Shown here in pieces: positions 1 through 6,585 of a stretch of 64,000 nt of DNA. Position 1 is the first letter of the stretch. Each line of letters begins with the position of its first letter. The DNA lies in NCBI GenBank assembly GCA_045649415.1, contig JAZRPY010000024.1:1-64000 (forward strand). Reading direction: 5' to 3'. The DNA is from CAKSQL01 sp045649415 (lineage in GTDB: Bacteria; Bacillota; Clostridia; UBA1381). The notes beneath the pieces were generated by a model. That model saw only the letters and a list, made by a program, of their open reading frames with translations, was not told the DNA's origin and made no database searches. Position numbers and translations under genes: made by a program.

Positions 1-957
1 TGTAGCGGGGGTAATATAATTCTTGCCGATAGAAGATATAATAACCGCGATAAAGATAATGACGAAAATGAGAGCACATACATTAGAGAAACAACCGTTG
101 TATCAAAGCTTGCCATCTCTGGCGGTGAAATAGAATATAAGACATCTGGCGAGGTTGATGGTACGCTCCAAAATCAGTTCTTTATAGATGAACACAACGG
201 CTATTTCCGCTTTGTTACTACAGTGACAAAAGGCATAGAAAAAAGATACAAGTTTGAAAATAGTGAGAATGAGGTTATATCTTATTCACAAGAAACATCC
301 GCCGCTCTCACAGTGCTTGACAGCGAGCTTAAAAAGGTTGGCGAAATAGGTGATTTAGCCAAGGGCGAGAGCGTTTACTCGGTACGATTTATGGGTGATA
401 TAGCATATTTCGTAACCTTCCGTCAAACCGACCCGCTCTTTAGCGCTGACCTTAGCGACCCTGCAAATCCTAAGATTTTAGGCGAACTTAAAATACCGGG
501 ATTTTCGGAATATATGTACCCTTATGGTGAAGGACTACTTTTAGGTTTTGGTATGGACGCTGATGAAAACACAGGCAGAACAGGGGACTTAAAACTCTCT
601 ATGTTTAATATATCTGACCCTGCTAACGTTACCGAAGATGATAAAACCATAGTTGAAGGTTGCCAGTATTCACCGGCGCTTGAAAATCACAAGGCAATGC
701 TTGTAAACCCGAGTAAAAATCTTATAGCTTTTGCCGCAACTGATGATTGGCAAGATGAAAAGTATATGATTTATGAATATACCGGTGAAGGTTTTGAATG
801 TAAGGCTGTTATTACCATAAAAAATTATTACAACTATTTTGCTATGACCGATATCAGAGGATTGTTTGTAAACGATAGTTTTTATATAGTATCTGATGAT
901 TGCCTACAAGTTTTTGATATGGATACCTTTGAGCAAGTAAAACAAATAGATTTCTAA
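1..957 (+). CDS. Secreted beta-propeller protein, C-terminal part (partial)
   Basis: The frame is open from the first base, so the start lies outside the window; 318 codons plus a stop are present. The visible part has the repeating strand pattern of the Beta_propel family (secreted proteins with a C-terminal beta-propeller): short blocks such as DIAYFVTFRQTDPLFSADLS, DPANPKILGELKIPGFSEY and MYPYGEGLLLGFG are typical of this group. The family is exported and probably surface-located; no enzymatic role is known to me. Alternative: another bacterial propeller family. A strong hairpin terminator follows the stop codon, so this gene ends its transcription unit. Its codon use (GCG for Ala, CGC for Arg) resembles the next three genes rather than the region after 3.8 kb. 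Confidence 0.72.
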   Translation, partial: CSGGNIILADRRYNNRDKDNDENESTYIRETTVVSKLAISGGEIEYKTSGEVDGTLQNQFFIDEHNGYFRFVTTVTKGIEKRYKFENSENEVISYSQETSAALTVLDSELKKVGEIGDLAKGESVYSVRFMGDIAYFVTFRQTDPLFSADLSDPANPKILGELKIPGFSEYMYPYGEGLLLGFGMDADENTGRTGDLKLSMFNISDPANVTEDDKTIVEGCQYSPALENHKAMLVNPSKNLIAFAATDDWQDEKYMIYEYTGEGFECKAVITIKNYYNYFAMTDIRGLFVNDSFYIVSDDCLQVFDMDTFEQVKQIDF

Positions 958-968
958 ACCCCAAATCA

Positions 969-1010
969 AATAATCGCCCGCAGTAAAAGTAGCGGGCGAT
1001 TATTTTTTTA
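969..1010 (+). terminator. Intrinsic terminator after beta-propeller gene
   Basis: A 13-bp perfect stem (969-981 with 992-1004, core CGCCCGC/GCGGGCG) with a 10-nt loop is followed directly by a run of T. Confidence 0.9.
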
Positions 1011-1039
1011 TTGCTTTTTTGATAAAACAATGATATAAT
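1011..1039 (+). promoter_or_regulatory. Sigma-A-type promoter of the MarR-DegV unit
   Basis: TTGCTT at 1011-1016 and TATAAT at 1034-1039 are separated by 17 bp. It starts immediately after the upstream terminator's T-run. Confidence 0.75.
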
Positions 1040-1049
1040 AAATTAAATA

Positions 1050-1068
1050 TAGTTTACTTTGTGAACTA
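1050..1068. promoter_or_regulatory. Palindromic operator candidate upstream of marR-like gene
   Basis: TAGTTTAC (1050-1057) and GTGAACTA (1061-1068) form an 8-bp inverted repeat with one mismatch around a 3-bp spacer, lying just after the -10 box. Position and symmetry are what is expected for MarR autorepression; binding by this MarR protein is inference. Confidence 0.55.
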
Positions 1069-1084
1069 AAATAGGGTGAAATAT

Positions 1085-1540
1085 ATGAAAAAAGACGAGC
1101 AACTACAAAACGATCTTATTCTTGCTTGGGTTAAACTTTCGGGGATTATTAAAAACAATCGCATAACGACCTCGCTGAAATACAACGAGGCAATTGTTAT
1201 GCTTACCGTTTACAGTCGATATTTAAAAGACGGTGTGGGTTTAACCTCGGTTCAGGACATAATAAAAGAAACAAAGATGTTAAAATCCCTTGTAAACCGC
1301 ACGTTAGGAGAGCTTGAAAATCAAGGGCTTATAGTCTTTGAGCAGGGAACTGTTGACCGAAGAACAAAGTTTGTAAAACTGGTAAAAGAAAAAATAGATA
1401 TTTTTTTATCGGTGCACAATTCATCACTCGGCGTTTCGCAAAATATAATTGATATAATCGGCGAGCAGGATGCTGCTACGTTTATAAATATAGTCCAAAA
1501 ATTAGAAAGTGCGAAATACAAGGCGCAACCTAAAAACTAA
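1085..1540 (+). CDS. MarR-family winged-helix transcriptional regulator
   Basis: A 151-residue protein with a winged-helix DNA-binding region around residues 50-110 (SVQDIIKETKMLKSLVNRTL followed by LENQGLIVFEQG and DRRTKFVKL, the usual recognition helix, wing and D-R-R/T signature of MarR proteins). It is expected to act as a dimer in the cytoplasm on a palindromic operator. An in-frame GTG nine bases earlier would lie inside the Shine-Dalgarno AGGGTG; the ATG at 1085 has that SD six bases upstream and is chosen. The DegV gene begins 11 bases downstream with its own strong SD, so the two probably form one operon, and the regulator may control that gene in response to a lipid or other small molecule (inference). 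Confidence 0.8.
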   Translation: MKKDEQLQNDLILAWVKLSGIIKNNRITTSLKYNEAIVMLTVYSRYLKDGVGLTSVQDIIKETKMLKSLVNRTLGELENQGLIVFEQGTVDRRTKFVKLVKEKIDIFLSVHNSSLGVSQNIIDIIGEQDAATFINIVQKLESAKYKAQPKN

Positions 1541-1551
1541 AGGAGATTTTT

Positions 1552-2379
1552 ATGATAAAAATATTGGTTGATTCATCGGCGGATTGTAATTTACAAGATG
1601 GTATTGTGGATTTAATCGTGCCGATATCGGTAAACATTGACGGCGTAGAATACAAATCGGGAGTAGACCTTACCAGCGATAAATTCTACGAGCTTTTGGA
1701 AACAGCAAAAGAATTTCCTCGCACATCACAGCCTTCTCCTCAAAACTTTGTTGAAATTTTTGAAAAGGTAAAAGAAGATGGCGACCAGCTAATCTATCTA
1801 TGCCTTTCATCCTGCTTTAGCGGCACCTATCAGGGCGCTTTGATTGCTAAAGATATGGTGGATTGCGACGATATTTATATAATTGATTCCATTGGTGTAA
1901 CCCACATGATAATGCTTCTTGCTAATTATGCTCGCAAGTTAATAAACGAGGGTGTATCCGCAGGAGAGATTGTCGACAAGTGCGAAGAACTAAAGGGTAA
2001 AATAAAGGTTTACGCAGGCGTCGATACGCTTGAATATCTCTACAAAGGGGGTCGCCTTAGCAGAGCCAGCGCTGCAGTAGGTAGTGTTGCAGGTATCAAA
2101 CCGATAGTTGCAGTACAGGATGGTAAGGTTGAGGTTGTGGCAAAATCTATTGGTAAAATTCGCGCTATGAACACATTGCTCGAAAAAATAAAATCCCATA
2201 CCATAGATACCGATTTTCCAATATATCCTATGTATACAAGCGGCACGGAAAACTGTGAAGCGCTAGAGCAAAAACTAATAGATAACGGCTACGATATTGC
2301 CGAGCGTTTGCAAATTGGTTCTACCATTGGTGCTCACGTTGGACCGGGCGTATATGCCGTATTATTTGTTGAAAAATAA
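1552..2379 (+). CDS. DegV-family fatty-acid-binding protein
   Basis: A 275-residue protein of normal DegV length. The N-terminus ILVDSSADCN and the block RTSQPSPQNFVEIFEK are characteristic; LSSCFSGTYQGA is the conserved region that contacts the bound fatty acid carboxylate, and YLYKGGRLSRASAAVGSVAG GIKPI-type sequence links the two lobes. Members bind long-chain fatty acids in the cytosol, and some (FakB) deliver them to the kinase FakA; no fakA is visible here, so FakB activity is not established. SD AGGAGA lies seven bases before the ATG. It is preceded by a MarR regulator and followed by a terminator shared with the convergent AraC gene. Confidence 0.9.
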   Translation: MIKILVDSSADCNLQDGIVDLIVPISVNIDGVEYKSGVDLTSDKFYELLETAKEFPRTSQPSPQNFVEIFEKVKEDGDQLIYLCLSSCFSGTYQGALIAKDMVDCDDIYIIDSIGVTHMIMLLANYARKLINEGVSAGEIVDKCEELKGKIKVYAGVDTLEYLYKGGRLSRASAAVGSVAGIKPIVAVQDGKVEVVAKSIGKIRAMNTLLEKIKSHTIDTDFPIYPMYTSGTENCEALEQKLIDNGYDIAERLQIGSTIGAHVGPGVYAVLFVEK

Positions 2380-2381
2380 AC

Positions 2382-2412
2382 AAAAATCCCAGAGATTAAC
2401 TCTGGGATTTTT
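2382..2412. terminator. Bidirectional terminator between DegV and AraC genes
   Basis: A perfect 13-bp stem (2382-2394 with 2400-2412, core ATCCCAGAG) with a 5-nt loop. It has T-runs in both directions and contains the stop codon of the convergent AraC gene. Confidence 0.9.
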
Positions 2413-3214
2413 TTATATCCTCGCTCGGACTTATGCCGATTACTTTTTTATATGCTCTAAAAAAGGATGAATAATCGTTAAATCCGCTTTTTTGATATAC
2501 GTCAGTAATATTGCCGCCCAAAAACAGTCGTTGACGTGCAGAGTATATTCGTCGGCGTATTACATATTCCCAAACGGTACAGCCCATCATCCCGCGAAAC
2601 TTTCGATTTAGTGATACTCGACTTATATAAAGCGCGTTTGCGATTATTTCAAGGCTTAATTCACTCGATAAATTCTTGTTGATATAGTTGATGGTTTTTT
2701 TGATTATATCATCTTCGATTTTTGGTTCTGCTGTGCGAGTGAGTTTGGTGGAAAGCAGACCGAAAATCATAGATGCGAAAGAGGAAATCAAGTTTTTTTG
2801 CATATCTTCAGGAGATTTTGTAATTATCAAAAAACTTTCTTCAAACCATATTTGTTCCTTCTTTTCAAGGGTGAAAAGGTTTGCTCCCTCATAAATTTGT
2901 TCGCTTAAATTTTCATATTCGGGCGGTACCGTCGCAGTCTCTATAAGTAGTGCCATACGCTCGTACGCTACCGATGGCTCGAGTAGTAAGTGATGTGTTT
3001 GACCGCTTGCCATAACCAAGATGTTGCCGCGTTCAAGCGTAAAAACGTTACCCTCTACCACAAAGCGCGCATTACCGCGTAAAAAGTAATAAACCTCTAT
3101 CATATTGTGCGAATGGCTTTTAAAAGATAGATCGTCAGTGGCAGGGTCAAGTGTTAAAGTGTGATGCATATGTACACTGTCATCACGATAAACAAACAAT
3201 TTTTTCTTTTTCAT
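2396..3214 (-). CDS. AraC-family transcriptional regulator with cupin sensor
   Basis: 272 residues: an N-terminal cupin-like ligand domain (about 25-110; SHSHNMIEVYYFLRGNARF, then GNILVMASGQTHHLL) and a C-terminal pair of helix-turn-helix motifs (about 170-268; LSLEIIANALYISRVSLNRK and ITDVYQKSGFNDYSSFFRAY), the standard AraC architecture. It is transcribed divergently from a nagB-like gene, and the shared region holds three TTGCAA-centred half-sites, two of them exactly 21 bp apart. It probably senses a sugar or amino sugar and activates the nagB-like unit while repressing itself, because its own -35 box is one of the half-sites (inference). The ATG lies after a weak SD (GGTGAT). Confidence 0.85.
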   Translation of the reverse strand: MKKKKLFVYRDDSVHMHHTLTLDPATDDLSFKSHSHNMIEVYYFLRGNARFVVEGNVFTLERGNILVMASGQTHHLLLEPSVAYERMALLIETATVPPEYENLSEQIYEGANLFTLEKKEQIWFEESFLIITKSPEDMQKNLISSFASMIFGLLSTKLTRTAEPKIEDDIIKKTINYINKNLSSELSLEIIANALYISRVSLNRKFRGMMGCTVWEYVIRRRIYSARQRLFLGGNITDVYQKSGFNDYSSFFRAYKKVIGISPSEDIKKSQS

Positions 3215-3229
3215 AGTATCACCACAGTT

Positions 3230-3258
3230 ATTTTAACATACTTTGTTCTTTTTTGCAA
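3230..3258 (-). promoter_or_regulatory. Promoter of the AraC-family gene
   Basis: Read on the minus strand: TTGCAA (3253-3258), a 17-bp spacer, then TAAAAT (3230-3235). The -35 hexamer coincides with an AraC half-site, which suggests autorepression. Confidence 0.6.
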
Positions 3259-3292
3259 TATATTTGGTCATATTTGCAATTTAATTGCAAAT
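3251..3292. promoter_or_regulatory. AraC-type operator between araC-like and nagB-like genes
   Basis: Half-sites TTTTGCAAT (3251-3259) and ATTTGCAAT (3272-3280) are direct repeats with a 21-bp period, two helical turns, the usual geometry for AraC-family monomers side by side. The second is also one arm of a perfect 9-bp inverted repeat (3272-3280 with 3284-3292). A TATAAT at 3303-3308 follows, where the nagB-like promoter would need activation because no good -35 box is present. Confidence 0.65.
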
Positions 3293-3344
3293 AGAAAAGT
3301 TGTATAATTTGAAATGTAAAATGATATAAAGAGGTGTAATCTTT

Positions 3345-3730
3345 ATGGTTAAAAGTTTAAAGAAAGATAAATTGGCGGTAAATATTTATGAAAACCGTAC
3401 TCTTATGGGTAAGGCAGCAGCAGATGATATTGCCGCTTGTATGGAAAAATTACTTTCCGAAAAAAGCACCATAAATATGGTGTTTGCAGCGGCTCCTTCA
3501 CAAAATGATGTGCTTGAAAGTCTGCTTAAAAAGCCGCTTGACTGGAACAAAGTAAATGCATTCCATATGGACGAGTATGTTGGTCTTAAAAAGGAAGACC
3601 CACAAAGCTTTGGTAACTACCTTAACGAGCATATATTTAAAAAAGTTCCATTTGCAAATATTTATTACGTTGCAGATTATGGTCTTGATTATGAAAAATT
3701 ACTTGCAGAAAACCACATTGATAACGGCAA
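3345..3730 (+). pseudogene. Glucosamine-6-phosphate deaminase-like gene (nagB family), 3' end missing
   Basis: About 125 residues match the first half of the NagB / 6-phosphogluconolactonase fold: FAAAPSQNDVLESLL, WNKVNAFHMDEYVGL and DPQSFGNYLNEHIF are the conserved sugar-phosphate-binding segments. The catalytic second half (the GIGENGHIAFN-type block) never appears. After about residue 125-130 the frame runs into the antisense strand of the neighbouring LeuA-like gene and stops at 3878. The start is the ATG at 3345 with SD GAGGTG. NagB enzymes deaminate glucosamine-6-phosphate to fructose-6-phosphate; this fragment would be inactive. The loss coincides with truncation of the opposing gene, so it marks a junction rather than gene decay. 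Confidence 0.7.
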
Positions 3731-3783
3731 GTATCAAGAAAAGTTGCACGACTTACATTTTTGGTTGAAAATACTATCTTCAT
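3637..3783 (-). pseudogene. Truncated second gene of the leucine T-box operon
   Basis: The ATG at 3783 begins one base after the stop of the LeuA-like gene and has an excellent SD, GGAGG, six bases upstream inside the end of that gene. A translationally coupled second cistron is therefore clear. It reads MKIVFSTKNVSRATFLDTCR and then, at about 3720-3730, enters sequence that on the other strand encodes the nagB-like gene; the frame stops at 3637. The start suggests a TIM-barrel type enzyme, but I cannot name the family. Only about 20 residues are authentic. Confidence 0.55.
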
Positions 3784-3784
3784 A

Positions 3785-5173
3785 TTATGCCTCCTCAAAT
3801 ACGATTTTGTTAAGTGCATTTATGTACGCTCTTATACTTGCTGCAACAATATCTGTTGATGTGCCGTTGCCGGAATAAAGCTTACCATTGTTGCGAAGTC
3901 TGACCAGCGCAGAGCCTAATGCTTCCTTTCCTTCAGTTACAGACTGAACCTGAAAATCATCAAGTTCATAGTGATGACCGATGCATTGTTCAATAGCACG
4001 GAATGCTGAGTCAATAGGACCGTCACCGTTAGCAACACCACAAATAATTTCATCATTGCATTTAAGTGTTACCTGTGACATTGAGTTTGCCACATTGGAG
4101 CTTGTTGTTGTGTATGTTTCAAAATGGTATGTTGAAGGAGCCTGCATAGCAGAACTTGCAATTAAAGCCTCAAATTCTTTTGAGCCGACTGCACCTTTTT
4201 TCACGCATACCTGCATAAGTGCCTTATATACATTTCCAACATCTGAATCGGAAAGCTCGTATCCAAGAACAGCTGCCGCCTGAGCAACCCGAACAACAGA
4301 GGAATCGGAGTCAAGCAATATCTTTTTCTTGTCGCTTACCGTTTCTTCGTTTTCAAAGATATTGTGGTTGATGTTTGAAACCATATCATCAATGCTTGCG
4401 TGAATTTTAGTTGTATCAAGTTTAATTTCTGCATTAATCTGTGAACCACAGGCGCTCATAGCATCAGAAAATTCTGCAGTTAAAAGAATATCTTTGCCAG
4501 CCATAGCACATTTGATGCCGTCAACACCTTTTGAAATAGCCGCAAATGCGGATGCAACTCCCATATTTATTCTGTCAGAAACCTGAACATATACAGGGAT
4601 ACTTACCGCTTCTTTAACCTTTGCAACCAAGTCTGCAATCTGCTCCGGTGTTGATACGCCTGCGTCATCACAAACAGTCACAACACTTGCACCATTTGAC
4701 TCAGCTTCTTTTGCAGCAGAGATAAGGAAGTCGATATCTGCTCTTGTTGCATCGAGTGCGGAAAATTCCACATCAGCACAATGTGTCTTTGCTTCTTTCA
4801 CAAGCTCTGCAATCTTCTCAAGCATAACCGCCTGCTTTACATGATATGTGTATTCCATCTGAATTGTTGAAACGGGAAGCTCTATCTGAAGGCGAGGTTT
4901 CTTTGCATCCTTAATGCATTCCCACACAGATGCAACATCTTCTTTGCTAAATCCAACAGAAACTGCAAGAGTTGCATCTTGAACATTCTGTGCAATAGTT
5001 TTATAGATAATGGTATCTTCACGAAGATTTTTAATAGCAGGTAATTCGATGGCATCTGTACCGAGTAAGTCTGCACAATTTGCAATTGCTGACTTTTCGC
5101 GGAAGAGTAGCGAGATTGTGCGTTCCTCTGAAAGCTTTTTAAGTGTAATGTCTGTAACATTGATTGTTCTCAT
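3785..5173 (-). CDS. 2-isopropylmalate synthase-like protein with intact LeuA regulatory domain and degenerate catalytic barrel
   Basis: 462 residues. Residues 1-270 align by eye with the HMGL/IPMS TIM barrel (DITLKKLSEERTISLLFREK, VEFSALDATRADIDFL, VCDDAGVSTPEQIADL), and about 350-460 form a canonical LeuA dimerization/leucine-regulatory domain (CGVANGDGPIDSAFRAIEQ and NGTSTDIVAASIRAYINALN). Key catalytic features are missing: the L-R-D-G motif near the N-terminus reads LKKLSE, the metal-binding H-x-H-N-D reads QVSDR, and the GERAGN loop is absent. Normal IPMS activity is therefore unlikely. A leucine-specific T-box precedes it, so the product is still made in response to leucine shortage. 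A leucine sensor, a divergent aldolase or a scaffold are possible. The ATG at 5173 follows SD AAAGGAG; upstream in-frame codons are leader. Confidence 0.8.
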   Translation of the reverse strand: MRTINVTDITLKKLSEERTISLLFREKSAIANCADLLGTDAIELPAIKNLREDTIIYKTIAQNVQDATLAVSVGFSKEDVASVWECIKDAKKPRLQIELPVSTIQMEYTYHVKQAVMLEKIAELVKEAKTHCADVEFSALDATRADIDFLISAAKEAESNGASVVTVCDDAGVSTPEQIADLVAKVKEAVSIPVYVQVSDRINMGVASAFAAISKGVDGIKCAMAGKDILLTAEFSDAMSACGSQINAEIKLDTTKIHASIDDMVSNINHNIFENEETVSDKKKILLDSDSSVVRVAQAAAVLGYELSDSDVGNVYKALMQVCVKKGAVGSKEFEALIASSAMQAPSTYHFETYTTTSSNVANSMSQVTLKCNDEIICGVANGDGPIDSAFRAIEQCIGHHYELDDFQVQSVTEGKEALGSALVRLRNNGKLYSGNGTSTDIVAASIRAYINALNKIVFEEA

Positions 5174-5221
5174 ATTGAAAACTCCTTTCAAAATATAAAT
5201 AGTAAATAGGATTTTTACCAA

Positions 5222-5267
5222 CAAAAACACGTTCCCATCTCTTTGTTAGTTCAAAGAGACGAAAACG
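5222..5267 (-). terminator. Attenuator terminator of the T-box leader
   Basis: The 16-bp stem pairs 5230-5245 with 5252-5267 around a 6-nt loop, with G-U pairs on the RNA strand. It is followed by TGTTTTTG and competes with the GTGGTACC antiterminator. Confidence 0.88.
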
Positions 5268-5498
5268 CTAAATTCATCGTTTCCGCGGTACCACTCTTTT
5301 TCACCCAAGAAGGATGCCCTTTAGATGCCAACACATCTTAACTCTGTTACGGGAGTTCCCGTCTGCCCCTACTATTAGTTCACAGCAGCCGCTCCACGGT
5401 GAGTTCAGCAAAGTTCTCCCAATGTCTCACACCAACCGACATCTCTCTCAAAGGCGAAAATCTTTTGCCTACTATTCCGCATCTCAGCGTTTGAAATC
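5222..5498 (-). promoter_or_regulatory. T-box leader, leucine (CUC) specificity
   Basis: On the minus strand the leader contains, in order, AGTA, AGAGAGAT and GGTGTGAGAC Stem I elements; a specifier segment GAA-CTC-ACC with codon CTC (complement of 5401-5403); and the antiterminator core GTGGTACCGCGG (complement of 5283-5294). The variable base after TGG is T, which matches the A discriminator of tRNA-Leu. A 16-bp terminator follows. Uncharged tRNA-Leu should therefore allow read-through into the LeuA-like gene. Confidence 0.93.
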
Positions 5499-5505
5499 AA
5501 GCTAC

Positions 5506-5534
5506 ATTTTATCACATTGAACTTAATTTGTCAA
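5506..5534 (-). promoter_or_regulatory. Consensus promoter of the T-box operon
   Basis: Minus strand: TTGACA (5529-5534), a 17-bp spacer, TAAAAT (5506-5511). The TGA stop codon of the upstream HTH/MBL chimera lies within the -35 hexamer. Confidence 0.88.
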
Positions 5535-6118
5535 GCATTTTTAAGAAAAAAATTTTTTATAAGTTGTATCATTATAGATGTATTCAAATTCACGGCGTCT
5601 TCAGGATAAATTGCTTTAATATATTCATGCCAGAACTTATCTTTTATCATCCTTAAAATCTCTTCATCTGATTTCCCGTTTTTCAAGCAATCAAGTGTTT
5701 CGTTAGAAAGAAAAAGACCTTTTCTCCTGCAATAAAAGCCTACTGAGCACCTTGTATGTCCGGGCAAATTAACAACTTCAAATTCCATATCTCCTGCTTT
5801 GATAATATCTCCTTCATCAACAGCAATATCAACCTTGAGTTCATCACCGAGAAATTCATAATCTCCAACTCCGCATTTTTCTGCAAATTTGGCATCAAGC
5901 TCTCTTACATATTTAGCAACTGTAGTTTTGCTTTCTATTTTAAGAGCCTTACCAATAGTTCTGTAACTCGGATAGCACTGATAAGTTTTCCTGTCCTCAA
6001 TATAGACGAGATAAAAATATATCAGTCGAGCCATCGGACTTAAATCCAACTGCATAATGGAATTGGGAAGTATAAAACAATTCCCGAATTTATTTTGGTT
6101 ATTTAAATAATATTTCAT
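5531..6118 (-). CDS. Chimeric ORF: HTH domain fused to C-terminal half of a metallo-beta-lactamase-fold protein
   Basis: 195 residues. Residues 1-75 look like a replication/phage-type helix-turn-helix domain (GNCFILPNSIMQLDLSPMAR, then YPSYRTIGKALKI and TTVAKYVREL). Residues 76-195 look like the second half of an MBL-fold hydrolase (AGDMEFEVVNLPGHTRCSVG, then GLFLSNETLD). The first half of the MBL fold, with its H-x-H-x-D-H metal site, is absent, so hydrolase activity is unlikely. The join falls in V-R-E-L-D-A-K, a sequence plausible at the end of the HTH wing and inside MBL proteins, which suggests recombination or assembly joining at a short shared sequence. The ATG at 6118 has SD AGGAGG; more upstream in-frame codons lack one. 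Confidence 0.55.
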   Translation of the reverse strand: MKYYLNNQNKFGNCFILPNSIMQLDLSPMARLIYFYLVYIEDRKTYQCYPSYRTIGKALKIESKTTVAKYVRELDAKFAEKCGVGDYEFLGDELKVDIAVDEGDIIKAGDMEFEVVNLPGHTRCSVGFYCRRKGLFLSNETLDCLKNGKSDEEILRMIKDKFWHEYIKAIYPEDAVNLNTSIMIQLIKNFFLKNA

Positions 6119-6281
6119 GTTGCTCCTCCTTCTGGTAAATAAAAAAGCTATATCATTTCGATACAACTTATACCTTGTGTTAACTTCATATAGCCTTTCT
6201 GAGCAAAAGAAAAAGTACATCTATTTTTCAATAACTGTACTTATTTCTCTCTATCGGCTTTTTCTGTAAACATCCTTTTGA

Positions 6282-6308
6282 GAAGCATACTTTTGTATGC
6301 TTTTTTTT
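6282..6308 (+). terminator. Hairpin with T-run in the intergenic region
   Basis: AAGCATAC, TTTT loop, GTATGCTT, then seven T. No plus-strand gene is visible upstream to use it, so it may be left over from a lost gene. Confidence 0.6.
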
Positions 6309-6361
6309 ATTTTGTATGGGTAATCAAGAGTATTCGAACCAAAGGGGTGAGATTACGAAGT

Positions 6362-6387
6362 CCACAAATTACATTGCCTTTTTGTTT
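6362..6387 (+). repeat. Left copy of 26-bp direct repeat
   Basis: CCACAAATTACATTGC followed by YTTTTWGTTT; 24 of 26 positions match the copy at 10322-10347. The two copies bracket the mannosidase-HAD pair. Confidence 0.8.
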
Positions 6388-6518
6388 AATTTCTGGACGG
6401 AGTATGCACAAAAGAAGGCCTCGCCTTGATTTTTTCACAATTTAGCAAAAAAAATAATTAAGCATTCAAAATAGTGCATAAATATGTATTATTCATTGTT
6501 CTATTTCCTACATTTATC

Positions 6519-6547
6519 TTGACATTTTTGTAATTTATTAGTATAAT
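6519..6547 (+). promoter_or_regulatory. Perfect consensus promoter of the mannosidase operon
   Basis: TTGACA (6519-6524), a 17-bp spacer, TATAAT (6542-6547), 38 bases before the ATG. Its strength suggests substantial constitutive expression or an unseen repressor. Confidence 0.88.
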
Positions 6548-6585
6548 AAAAATTATTATAAACCACATAGAAAGGCAGAGGTTTC

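Larger units (their letters stand above)
6119..6585. other. Long intergenic region between divergent genes
   Basis: 467 bases between the minus-strand HTH/MBL ORF and the mannosidase. It holds a hairpin with a T-run on the plus strand (GCATAC/GTATGC, 6282-6308), a GTCCA/TGGAC stem-loop around 6361-6396 that includes the left copy of a 26-bp direct repeat, a small AAGGC/GCCTT hairpin followed by T6 (about 6412-6437), and the mannosidase promoter. No convincing coding sequence is seen; it may be the remnant of an element or a dispersed noncoding repeat. Confidence 0.55.

Noticed and set aside
3881..5160. Several plus-strand frames across the LeuA-like gene
   Set aside because: They are shadows of a gene with clear family sequence on the minus strand.
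5314..5520. Plus-strand open frame in the T-box leader
   Set aside because: It is antisense to the conserved T-box structure and has no ribosome site or homology.
6310..6345. Minus-strand GGTTCGAATAC, like a tRNA T-loop
   Set aside because: The T-stem does not pair and no acceptor or anticodon arms can be found nearby.
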